In this document: positions 51,708-60,017 of the stretch, piece by piece
Position numbering within the stretch: position 1 is the stretch's first letter
How the letters are laid out: the number at the start of each line of letters is the position of its first letter
Assembly (NCBI GenBank): GCA_946892665.1
Contig: CAMPOT010000001.1
Location: forward strand, 1,302,001 to 1,366,000
Origin: Chryseobacterium sp. Marseille-Q5410
GTDB taxonomy: Bacteria; Bacteroidota; Bacteroidia; Flavobacteriales; Weeksellaceae
Direction: 5' to 3'
Length of the DNA stretch: 64,000 bases
The notes under the pieces: generated by a model
Databases searched by the model: none
Told to the model about the DNA's origin: nothing
The model's input: only the letters and a program-made list of their open reading frames with translations
Program-made: the position numbers and the translations under genes

Positions 51708-52514
51708 ATGGATTTCAGAAGTAAAAAAATTCTAATTACCGGCGGATGCTCCGGAATTGGTAAAATCATGGCAAGAAAATCTCTGGAAAGAGGCGTCGAA
51801 AAACTGGTAATTTGGGATGTTAATGAAGAAGCTTTGGTGAAAACTAAGCAAGAGTTTTCAGGGATTGGTGGTGAAATTTTCACTTACAAAGTAGATGTTT
51901 TTAATTTGAATGAAATTAGAATTGCTGCGCAGAAAGTACGTATAGAGGTAGGAAAGATTGATATTCTAATTAATAATGCAGGAATTGTAGTCGGAAAATA
52001 TTTTCATGAACATAACCATGACGAGATTCAGAAAAGCATGCTCATCAATTCCAATGCTTTCATGCATATTGGGCTTGAATTTCTTCCCGGAATGATGGCG
52101 GATAATTCAGGAGCCATTTGCAATATTGCTTCGTCTGCCGGATTAATTTCTAATCCCAAAATGTCTGTTTATGCCGCTTCAAAATGGGCTGTTGTCGGGT
52201 GGAGCGACAGTTTACGACTGGAAATGGAACAGCTCGGAAAGAATATTTCTGTCACCACGATCATGCCTTTTTACATTAATACAGGAATGTTTGATGGAGT
52301 AAAATCGAAACTGCTTCCCATTCTCGAACCTGAAAAAACTTCAGAAAGAATCATTAAAGCAATTGAAAACGAAACCAAAATGCTCGCAATGCCGATGCCG
52401 TATTGGTTCATTCGCCTTTCTCAAGGGATTTTGCCACTGCCAATATTCGACTGGGTGATGAAAAATGTTTTCGGAGTCTACGATACTATGAAAGATTTCA
52501 GAGGCAGAAAGTAA
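51708..52514 (+). CDS. Short-chain dehydrogenase (RDH/17-beta-HSD-like)
   Basis: A 268-residue SDR: cofactor motif TGGCSGIGKIMA, NNAGIVVG, and the active site Ser/Tyr/Lys in SSAGLISNPKMSVYAASKWAVVGW. The C-terminal segment (MPMPYWFIRLSQGILPLPIFDWVM) is hydrophobic, like membrane-associated SDRs that act on lipids or retinoids. The natural substrate is unknown. Divergent from the aldehyde dehydrogenase, so the two might act on related alcohol/aldehyde substrates. Confidence 0.88.
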   Translation: MDFRSKKILITGGCSGIGKIMARKSLERGVEKLVIWDVNEEALVKTKQEFSGIGGEIFTYKVDVFNLNEIRIAAQKVRIEVGKIDILINNAGIVVGKYFHEHNHDEIQKSMLINSNAFMHIGLEFLPGMMADNSGAICNIASSAGLISNPKMSVYAASKWAVVGWSDSLRLEMEQLGKNISVTTIMPFYINTGMFDGVKSKLLPILEPEKTSERIIKAIENETKMLAMPMPYWFIRLSQGILPLPIFDWVMKNVFGVYDTMKDFRGRK

Positions 52515-52581
52515 CCCACAGGATTTGTTGAATTTAGCATTAAAAATACAAATGTAAGTCCTCAGATTCTTATAATTTTCT

Positions 52582-52589
52582 TAAATTTG
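52582..52589 (+). promoter_or_regulatory. -7 promoter element (TAAATTTG) for purB
   Basis: Consensus TAnnTTTG, 26 bases before the purB ATG. Confidence 0.55.
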
Positions 52590-52615
52590 TGCATCTAAAA
52601 AAGTAAAAAGAAAGA

Positions 52616-54043
52616 ATGAATTCCTACAAAAACCCTCTTGAAGAACGCTATTCAAGTGAGGAAATGCTCTATAATTTTTCGCCGAACAACAAGTTCAGAA
52701 ACTGGCGAAAATTGTGGATTGCTCTTGCCGAAATCCAAAAAGATCTTGGTTTGGATATTTCCGACGAACAAATCGCAGAACTCAAAGAAAACGCAGAAAA
52801 CATTGATTATGTGAAAGCTGCAGAATACGAAAAAAAATTCCGACACGACGTGATGGCTCATGTGCACACGTACGGCGATGCGGCTCCTTCTGCAAAAGGA
52901 ATTATCCATTTGGGCGCGACTTCCGCTTTTGTAGGCGATAACACCGATTTAATTCAAATGCGCGACGGATTGTTGCTTTTGAGAAAACAATTGGTGAATG
53001 TCATTAAAAATCTTTCCGATTTCGCTTTAAAATACAAAGATTTACCAACACTCGGTTTTACACACTATCAACCCGCACAATTGACGACCGTCGGAAAAAG
53101 AGCAACACTTTGGTTGCAATCTTTGATTTTGGATTTTGAGGAACTCGAATTTTTCCTTGAAACTTTAAGATTCCGCGGTGTAAAAGGAACAACCGGAACC
53201 GCAGCAAGTTTTCTTGAACTTTTCAACGGCGATTATTCTAAAGTAAAACATTTGGATACAGAACTTTCAAAACGCTTTGGATTCGATAAGGTTTTCGGAG
53301 TTTCCGGACAGACTTACGACCGAAAAATTGATGCGAAAGTTTTGGCTTTATTGTCGAATATTGCTCAATCTGCTCACAAATTCACGAATGATTTACGACT
53401 ATTGCAGAATTTAAAGGAAATTGAAGAGCCTTTCGAAAAAAATCAAATCGGTTCCTCAGCGATGGCGTATAAAAGAAATCCGATGCGTTCCGAAAGAATC
53501 GGCTCGTTAGCGAAATTCGTGATGTCACTTTCCTCAAGTTCCGCAATGGTGGCGGCAACGCAATGGTTTGAAAGAACTTTGGATGATTCAGCGAACAAAA
53601 GACTCGCAATTCCGCAATCTTTCCTTGCTGTGGATGCTATTTTGTTGATTTGGAATAACATTATGAACGGAATAGTGGTTTACGAAAACCGTATCAAAAA
53701 ACATATCATGGACGAACTTCCTTTCATGGCGACAGAATATATCATTATGGAGGAAGTAAAAGCTGGAGGCGATCGTCAGGAAATCCACGAAACCATCCGC
53801 GTGCACTCTATGGAAGCTTCTAAAAAAGTAAAAATCGAAGGCAAAGAAAACGACCTGATCGAAAGGATTTTGAACGATGACTCCCTGAAAATGGATAAAT
53901 CTAAATTTATGGAAATGCTCGATCCTAAAAACTTCATCGGGTTCGCACCGATTCAAACCGAGGAGTTTGTCCAGAATGAAGCACAGCCAATTCTTGATAA
54001 ATATTCCGATTTAATTGGCTTAGAAGCTGACCTTAAAGTATAA
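52616..54043 (+). CDS. purB: Adenylosuccinate lyase
   Basis: A 475-residue member of the fumarase/aspartase superfamily, with AHVHTYGDAAPSAKGIIHLGATSAFVGDN in the first half and the signature SSAMAYKRNPMRSE at 280-293, whose flexible loop carries the catalytic Ser. It cleaves SAICAR to AICAR and adenylosuccinate to AMP. It starts the purine block with its own promoter; purL begins 62 bases later. Confidence 0.96.
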   Translation: MNSYKNPLEERYSSEEMLYNFSPNNKFRNWRKLWIALAEIQKDLGLDISDEQIAELKENAENIDYVKAAEYEKKFRHDVMAHVHTYGDAAPSAKGIIHLGATSAFVGDNTDLIQMRDGLLLLRKQLVNVIKNLSDFALKYKDLPTLGFTHYQPAQLTTVGKRATLWLQSLILDFEELEFFLETLRFRGVKGTTGTAASFLELFNGDYSKVKHLDTELSKRFGFDKVFGVSGQTYDRKIDAKVLALLSNIAQSAHKFTNDLRLLQNLKEIEEPFEKNQIGSSAMAYKRNPMRSERIGSLAKFVMSLSSSSAMVAATQWFERTLDDSANKRLAIPQSFLAVDAILLIWNNIMNGIVVYENRIKKHIMDELPFMATEYIIMEEVKAGGDRQEIHETIRVHSMEASKKVKIEGKENDLIERILNDDSLKMDKSKFMEMLDPKNFIGFAPIQTEEFVQNEAQPILDKYSDLIGLEADLKV

Positions 54044-54105
54044 AGTGATGCAGGCAAATTGGTCTGCATTTTTTAATGTTTTACTCCCTTTAAAATTGAC
54101 ATAGA

Positions 54106-57100
54106 ATGTCTGATAAAAAAAGAATTTTTGTAGAAAAACGTGGAATATTCGATGTGGAAAGTCCCAAGATTTTCAGTGAAGTAAAAACCATCGTTCCTCA
54201 TATTCATGATGTGAAAGTTTATAACATTTATGATCTGTTCGGGATCGAAGAAAACGATCTTAACAAAGTAATTTTCAATACTTTTGTAGATCCGGTCGTT
54301 GATATTCTTCACAATGAGAACCCCGCTAAAAACCTTCATTTTGCTACTGAATTTCTACCTGGCCAATACGATCAAAGAGCAGATTCTGCGCAGCAATGTA
54401 TCGCTTTACTCACAGAAAATGAAAACTCAAAAGTGAGAAGTGGAAAGTTGATCGAACTTTTTGGCGTTACAGAAAATGAAATAGAAAAAATTAAAAATCA
54501 TTTAATAAACAAAGTCGAAAGTCAGGAAAAAGATTTGTCCAAGCTTGAAATCCCGTTGGAAGAGACCCCAGATCCGGTTATGATCCATGAGGGTTTTATT
54601 GATTTTTCTACGGAAGAACTTAATGAGTTTTATCACCAACATGGTTTTGCGTTGGGATTCGATGATTTAGAATTTATTCAGAATTATTTTAAATCTGAAA
54701 ACCGAAATCCATCGGAAACCGAACTTAAGGTCCTCGATACGTATTGGAGTGATCATTGCCGACATACCACTTTCGAAACGGAATTAACTGATATTCAGTT
54801 TAATGATTCTTTTAAAGATACTTTAGAAAGAATTTTTAAGGATTATTTAGAAAAAAGAAAATTTCTCGGAAGAGAAGCAAAACCGATTTCTTTGATGGAT
54901 TTGGCGACGGTCTGTGCAAGATATTTCCACAAAACCGGTAAGCTCGAAAACCTCGTTGTTTCTGATGAAATCAATGCGTGTACCATAGAAATTGAAGCCG
55001 AATTTGATGGTAAAAAAGAACCTTGGTACCTTTTATTTAAAAATGAAACACACAATCACCCGACAGAAATTGAACCTTTTGGCGGTGCTTCTACGTGTTT
55101 AGGTGGCGCGATCCGCGATCCATTGTCCGGTAGAGCGTTTGTTTATCAGGCGATGCGACTTTCCGGAGCTGCAGATGTTTTAGAACCGATTAGCGAGACT
55201 TTACCTGGAAAACTTCCGCAAAGAACTATTTCTAAACAAGCTGCAAACGGCTATTCTTCCTACGGTAACCAAATTGGTTTGGCGACGACGTTAGTGAATG
55301 AAATTTACCACGATGGCTACAAAGCAAAACGCATGGAAGTTGGATTTGTAGTTGGAGCGGTGAAAAAAGATTGGGTAAGACGCGAAAAACCACAACCTGG
55401 AGATTTGGTGATTCTGCTTGGGGGGGCAACCGGCCGCGATGGAGTTGGAGGAGCAACTGGAAGTTCAAAAGAACAGGATGAAACCTCTATTCATACGCTT
55501 TCTACTGAAGTTCAGAAAGGAAATGCGGTGGAAGAACGTAAAATTCAGCGTTTATTCAGAAATCCTGAAGTCACTACTTTAATTAAAAAATCAAACGATT
55601 TTGGAGCCGGCGGCGTTTCTGTCGCTATCGGCGAGATTGCTGATTCGTTGGAAATTAACCTTGATATTTTGCCTCTGAAATATGAAGGGTTAAACGGGAC
55701 CGAACTCGCTATTTCCGAATCTCAGGAAAGAATGGCGGTGGTGATTGAAGCGGATCACAAAGAAAAATTCATCAAATTCTGCGAAAAGGAAAATATCAAA
55801 GCTGTAGAAGTGGCGAAAGTAACCAATTCCGGAAGAATGCAAATGTTTTGGCAAGGCAATAAAATTGTGGATTTAAGTCGCAAATTTTTAGATACTAACG
55901 GTTGTGCAAAATCTCAACGTGCGGAAATTTCACATTTGCAAAAAGTTGATAATCAAAATATGAAATTTTCTGAGGAGAATTTCTTGAAAGCAATTTCGAG
56001 TAAAAATAATGCTTCACAAAAAGGTTTGGCAGAAATGTTTGACGCATCCGTTGGCGGAACTTCCGTTGCGATGCCTTTCGGCGGGAAATATCAGGGAACT
56101 GAGATGGAAGGAAGCGTACAAACGCTTCCGGTTTTAAACGCAGAAAATATCGAAACTGTTTCTTTGGCAAGTTGGGGTTTTGATGCGGAAATTTCTTCGC
56201 AAAACTCGATGATTGGAGCTGCAAATGCGGTGGTCGAAAGCGTTGCCAAAATCGTGGCAATGGGAGGGAAATATCAAAATATCCGTTTGAGTTTTCAGGA
56301 ATATTTCGAAAAGCTGGGAAATAAGCCTGAAAAGTGGGGAAAACCTTTGGCTTCCTTGCTTGGAGCTTACGATGCACAAATGAATTTAGAACTCGCTGCA
56401 ATTGGCGGAAAAGATTCGATGAGTGGAAGTTTCCAGGATATCAATGTACCACCAACTTTGATTTCTTTTGCTTGTGCAAATGGCGAAAAGAAAAATATCA
56501 TTTCTCCGGAACTGAAAAAAGCGGGAAACAAATTGTATTTTTTCCAACATATTCCTCAGGAAAACGGTTTGCCGGATTATGAAAATTTGAAGAAAGTTTT
56601 CGATTATATTCATCAAAATATTCAGTCGGGAAATATTGTTTCTGTTAAAACTGTGAAAGATGGAGGTGTAGCAGTGGCCTTAGCAAAAATGTGTTTTGGA
56701 AATCAATTAGGAGCTGCAATTTCTTTGGAAGAAGATTTACTTTTAAATAAAAATATTGGAAGTTTAATTATTGAAACTACCGCAGATTTGGAAAATGGTT
56801 TATTTCAATTGATTGGTGAGGTTAAAACTGATAAATGTTTAATAATTAATGATTTAAAAATTTCGATCTCAAGTTTATTTGAGGCTTGGAAAGGAACTTT
56901 TGAAGAACTATTTCCGACGGTAGAGAAAGAAAAAATTGTGGTCGAATTGGACGAAAAATTGAATGCTACAAAAGCAGAAACCATAATAATTCGAAAACAC
57001 GGAATTGCAAAACCTCGTGTTTTTGCACCTATTTTTCCGGGAACCAATTGTGAATATGAAACTCAAAATGCTTTTCGAAAAGAAGGTGCGGAAGTTTCAA

Positions 57101-57801
57101 GTTTGCCGTTGATCAATTTGAATCATCAGCTTCTCAACGAAAGTTTGGATGCGTGGATTTCGCAAATCAATCAGTCTCAAATTTTGGTGTTTTCCGGAGG
57201 TTTCTCTGCAGGTGATGAGCCGGATGGTTCTGCAAAATTCATTGTCAGTGTTTTGAAAAACGAGAAAATGAAAAATGCAGTTCACGAATTATTGAACCGT
57301 GACGGAATGATTCTCGGGATTTGCAACGGGTTCCAGGCGTTGGTAAAATCCGGGCTTTTGCCTTATGGTGAGATTCGCGATTTAGATGAAAATTCGCCTA
57401 CTTTGGCGCACAATGCGATCGGAAGACATATTTCTCAAATGGTTGATGTGAAAGTTGTGAGTGATCAGTCGCCTTGGTTAAAAGGAATGAAAGGTCAGGT
57501 TTTTACCATTCCGATCTCTCACGGGGAAGGAAGATTTATGGCTTCTGAAGAAGTGATTAAAGAATTGTATGAAAACGGACAAATTGCGACGCAATACATT
57601 GATTTTGAAGGTAAAATTGCACACGGAATGCCTTTTAATCCAAATAACTCTTTATTCGGAATTGAAGGTATTGCAAGTAAATCCGGGAAAATTTTTGGTA
57701 GAATGGGGCATCCGGAAAGATTTTCGGAAGGTTTGCTGAAGAATATTCCGACCGCCAATTATCATAATATTTTCAAAAACGGTGTGGAATACTTCAAGTA
57801 A
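54106..57801 (+). CDS. purL: Phosphoribosylformylglycinamidine synthase, large fused form
   Basis: 1231 residues, combining the FGAR-amidotransferase synthase and glutaminase domains in one chain, as in E. coli-type PurL. N-terminal domain, then FGAM synthase ATP-binding half repeats (SDHCRHTTFETEL; NETHNHPTEIEPFGGASTCLGG; GGVSVAIGEIADSL), and a C-terminal class I glutaminase with nucleophile Cys in GICNGFQALV and His/Glu in MGHPERFSEG. It converts FGAR to FGAM with glutamine. Slightly shorter than the E. coli enzyme (about 1295), usual for this group. Confidence 0.97.
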   Translation: MSDKKRIFVEKRGIFDVESPKIFSEVKTIVPHIHDVKVYNIYDLFGIEENDLNKVIFNTFVDPVVDILHNENPAKNLHFATEFLPGQYDQRADSAQQCIALLTENENSKVRSGKLIELFGVTENEIEKIKNHLINKVESQEKDLSKLEIPLEETPDPVMIHEGFIDFSTEELNEFYHQHGFALGFDDLEFIQNYFKSENRNPSETELKVLDTYWSDHCRHTTFETELTDIQFNDSFKDTLERIFKDYLEKRKFLGREAKPISLMDLATVCARYFHKTGKLENLVVSDEINACTIEIEAEFDGKKEPWYLLFKNETHNHPTEIEPFGGASTCLGGAIRDPLSGRAFVYQAMRLSGAADVLEPISETLPGKLPQRTISKQAANGYSSYGNQIGLATTLVNEIYHDGYKAKRMEVGFVVGAVKKDWVRREKPQPGDLVILLGGATGRDGVGGATGSSKEQDETSIHTLSTEVQKGNAVEERKIQRLFRNPEVTTLIKKSNDFGAGGVSVAIGEIADSLEINLDILPLKYEGLNGTELAISESQERMAVVIEADHKEKFIKFCEKENIKAVEVAKVTNSGRMQMFWQGNKIVDLSRKFLDTNGCAKSQRAEISHLQKVDNQNMKFSEENFLKAISSKNNASQKGLAEMFDASVGGTSVAMPFGGKYQGTEMEGSVQTLPVLNAENIETVSLASWGFDAEISSQNSMIGAANAVVESVAKIVAMGGKYQNIRLSFQEYFEKLGNKPEKWGKPLASLLGAYDAQMNLELAAIGGKDSMSGSFQDINVPPTLISFACANGEKKNIISPELKKAGNKLYFFQHIPQENGLPDYENLKKVFDYIHQNIQSGNIVSVKTVKDGGVAVALAKMCFGNQLGAAISLEEDLLLNKNIGSLIIETTADLENGLFQLIGEVKTDKCLIINDLKISISSLFEAWKGTFEELFPTVEKEKIVVELDEKLNATKAETIIIRKHGIAKPRVFAPIFPGTNCEYETQNAFRKEGAEVSSLPLINLNHQLLNESLDAWISQINQSQILVFSGGFSAGDEPDGSAKFIVSVLKNEKMKNAVHELLNRDGMILGICNGFQALVKSGLLPYGEIRDLDENSPTLAHNAIGRHISQMVDVKVVSDQSPWLKGMKGQVFTIPISHGEGRFMASEEVIKELYENGQIATQYIDFEGKIAHGMPFNPNNSLFGIEGIASKSGKIFGRMGHPERFSEGLLKNIPTANYHNIFKNGVEYFK

Positions 57802-57858
57802 TTAGTGTTTTTTAATTTATAAAGATTTTAAAAATTAAAGTAAATTATAAGTAAATTT

Positions 57859-57910
57859 CCTTATAAAATAGATTTATTAGCGATTTAGCTTATATTTATG
57901 TTTTATAAGG
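57859..57910. promoter_or_regulatory. Operator-like 10-bp perfect inverted repeat upstream of SatD gene
   Basis: CCTTATAAAA (57859-57868) and TTTTATAAGG (57901-57910) are exact complements, 42 bp centre to centre (about four helix turns). The right arm covers the expected -33 region of the promoter at 57920-57927. A 13-bp direct repeat with one mismatch (57888-57900 and 57917-57929, GCTTATATTT-TG) duplicates the core promoter. Both suggest binding of a dimeric regulator, possibly the SatD protein itself. Confidence 0.55.
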
Positions 57911-57919
57911 GTAATTGCT

Positions 57920-57927
57920 TATATTTG
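57920..57927 (+). promoter_or_regulatory. -7 promoter element (TATATTTG) directly before SatD gene
   Basis: Consensus TAnnTTTG ending 4 bases before the ATG at 57932, so the mRNA should be leaderless or almost so. No TTG is present at -33. Confidence 0.55.
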
Positions 57928-57931
57928 TGAA

Positions 57932-58537
57932 ATGATTGCTATTGTTACCGGAGATATTATCAATTCTCAAAATACCGATTCCGAATTGTGGCTTCCTAAG
58001 TTGAAAAATTTATTAGGAAGTTGGTCTGCAACTCCCGAAAACTGGGAAGTATATCGTGGTGACGAATTTCAGGTAAAATGCACTGTGGATGAAGTTTTTG
58101 CAAAATCAATGATGATTAAATCACTCATCAAAACATTTGAGAATCTGGATGTAAGATTAGCAATCGGCATTGGAAACGAAGTTTTTCTGTCTGATAAAAT
58201 CACCGAATCCAACGGCTCTGCCTACGTAAATTCCGGGCGACTTTTAAATGATATAACCACCGAAGGACGCACCTTGGCAATACATACCGAAAATGATAAA
58301 GTGAACCGTGATTTGAATATTCTTTTTAAATGGACCTCGATAGATTTCGACAGTTGGTCCATTGCCACAGCGGAAATTATTCACCGCTTGCTGATCAATC
58401 CGGAGCTTACGCAAGAAGAATTAGCAAAGGAATTGAATATTACTCAATCATCAGTAAGTCAGAGAATTAAGCGGTCTCATTTCGATTTGATTCAGGAAAC
58501 CGATTTGTTTTTCAGAAAAAAAATAGCAGAACTCTAA
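57932..58537 (+). CDS. SatD family protein: cyclase-like palm domain plus helix-turn-helix
   Basis: A 201-residue soluble protein that I place in the SatD family, whose biochemical function is unknown to me. The N-terminal ~120 residues show the order of class III nucleotidyl cyclase elements: strand with Asp8 (IAIVTGDIINS), helix, hairpin with Asp44 (EVYRGDEFQVK, cf. the second metal Asp), helix, strand DVRLAIGIGNE (73-83), then GSAYVNSGRLLND (95-107), like the N/R region of cyclases, though one residue shorter. Residues 159-188 form an HTH (LTQEELAKELNITQSSVSQRI). So a nucleotide-binding or nucleotide-making sensor joined to a DNA-binding domain is plausible but unproven. It overlaps the DUF3307 gene (TAATG) within the purine block. 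Confidence 0.8.
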   Translation: MIAIVTGDIINSQNTDSELWLPKLKNLLGSWSATPENWEVYRGDEFQVKCTVDEVFAKSMMIKSLIKTFENLDVRLAIGIGNEVFLSDKITESNGSAYVNSGRLLNDITTEGRTLAIHTENDKVNRDLNILFKWTSIDFDSWSIATAEIIHRLLINPELTQEELAKELNITQSSVSQRIKRSHFDLIQETDLFFRKKIAEL

Positions 58538-59238
58538 TGATTTTTATTCCTCTCATATTGGCACATTTGTTAGGAGATTTTCTTCTACAGCCCAATTCGT
58601 GGGTTGCTGATAAAGAGCGGAAAAAAGCCGGAAGCGTTTATTTGTATTTGCATATTTTGCTTCACACAGTTTTGGCTTTTGTTTTTTTATGGAATATTGA
58701 ACTTTGGTGGATCGCTGCAACCATCGGCTTTTCCCATTTTTTGATCGATTGGGCAAAACTCACTTTTCAAAATGCAAAAACCAAACGAACCTGGTTTTTT
58801 GTCGATCAGTTGCTTCATGTTTTAGTTATTGCTGCGCTATCGATGTTGTATTTTCCATATTTAATGTGGAACGATTTCTTTAATTCTGAATCTTTAAAAC
58901 TTATCACGGCCGTGGTTTTTTTAACGGTTCCGTCTTCTATTTTTATCAAAACATTAATCTCGATTTGGACTCCAGTTACCGTAGAACACAGCAAATTACA
59001 AACGGAATCCTTAGTGAATGCAGGGAAATACATTGGAATTCTCGAAAGACTTTTGGTTTTTGTATTCATCCTTGTCGACCATTGGGAAGGCGTGGGTTTT
59101 ATGATTGCCGCAAAATCGGTTTTCAGATTTAGTGATTTGGCAGAAGCAAAACAAAGAAAACTGACCGAATATGTATTGATAGGAACTTTATTGAGTTTCG
59201 GAATCGCTGTTTTGACAGGGATTTTAGTTAAAATTTAA
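58537..59238 (+). CDS. DUF3307 membrane protein
   Basis: A 233-residue membrane protein with about six hydrophobic segments. The first half has paired polar residues inside or beside the membrane segments: His10/Asp14/Gln18 ([10 protein letters not shown]), His39/His43, His67/Asp71 (SHFLIDWAK) and Asp90/Gln91/His94 (FVDQLLH). Such patterns resemble intramembrane metal-dependent enzymes, but the family's function is unknown. The ATG overlaps the SatD stop, so the two genes are translated together and probably work together. It ends 37 bases before purC. Confidence 0.85.
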   Translation: MIFIPLILAHLLGDFLLQPNSWVADKERKKAGSVYLYLHILLHTVLAFVFLWNIELWWIAATIGFSHFLIDWAKLTFQNAKTKRTWFFVDQLLHVLVIAALSMLYFPYLMWNDFFNSESLKLITAVVFLTVPSSIFIKTLISIWTPVTVEHSKLQTESLVNAGKYIGILERLLVFVFILVDHWEGVGFMIAAKSVFRFSDLAEAKQRKLTEYVLIGTLLSFGIAVLTGILVKI

Positions 59239-59275
59239 ATTAAAAACAGTTGAAATAATCAAATTAAAAATAAAA

Positions 59276-59995
59276 ATGACAAAAGGAGCAATGCTTTATG
59301 AAGGAAAAGCAAAACAAGTTTTCGAAACCGATCAGCCAAATGAAGTGATTGTTCGTTTCAAGGATGATGCAACCGCTTTTAACGCACAGAAAAGAGGAAG
59401 TGTAGATTTGAAAGGCGAGATGAATAACGCCATCACCACCTTGATTTTCGAATATTTGAATGAGAAAGGAATTCCGACACACTTTATAAAAAAAATCGAT
59501 GAAAGAGAGCAGTTGGTTAAGAAAGTGAATATTATTCCTCTGGAAATGGTAGTTCGGAATTATTCTGCAGGAAGTATGGCGCAAAGATTAGGGGTGGAAG
59601 AAGGCATAAAATCACCGGTGACCATTTTCGATATTTGCTATAAAAAAGATGAGTTGGGAGATCCGCTTATCAATGATCATCATGCAGTTTTCTTGGGGGC
59701 AGCAACGTACGAAGAACTCGATGAAATGTATGAACTTACTTCAGATATCAACGAGATTTTGATCGATCTTTTCGATAAAATGAATATTATCCTAGTAGAT
59801 TTTAAAATCGAATTGGGCAAAACGGCAGACGGAAAAATTGTTCTTGCCGACGAAATTTCACCCGATACCTGCAGACTTTGGGATAAAGATACGATGAAAA
59901 AATTGGATAAAGACCGTTTCAGAAGAGATTTGGGCGAGGTTACAGAAGCTTACGTTGAAATCTATGAAAGATTGAAAAAGGTACTGAACAAATAA
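59276..59995 (+). CDS. purC: Phosphoribosylaminoimidazole-succinocarboxamide synthase
   Basis: A 239-residue SAICAR synthetase: [12 protein letters not shown] at the ATP-binding N-terminus, [15 protein letters not shown], and [12 protein letters not shown]. It joins CAIR and aspartate with ATP. Typical bacterial length. purF follows after 22 bases. Although the transcript could start upstream at the SatD gene, an independent promoter cannot be excluded. Confidence 0.97.
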   Translation: MTKGAMLYEGKAKQVFETDQPNEVIVRFKDDATAFNAQKRGSVDLKGEMNNAITTLIFEYLNEKGIPTHFIKKIDEREQLVKKVNIIPLEMVVRNYSAGSMAQRLGVEEGIKSPVTIFDICYKKDELGDPLINDHHAVFLGAATYEELDEMYELTSDINEILIDLFDKMNIILVDFKIELGKTADGKIVLADEISPDTCRLWDKDTMKKLDKDRFRRDLGEVTEAYVEIYERLKKVLNK

Positions 59996-60017
59996 TTTTT
60001 TGGGAGAAAAGTAAAAA

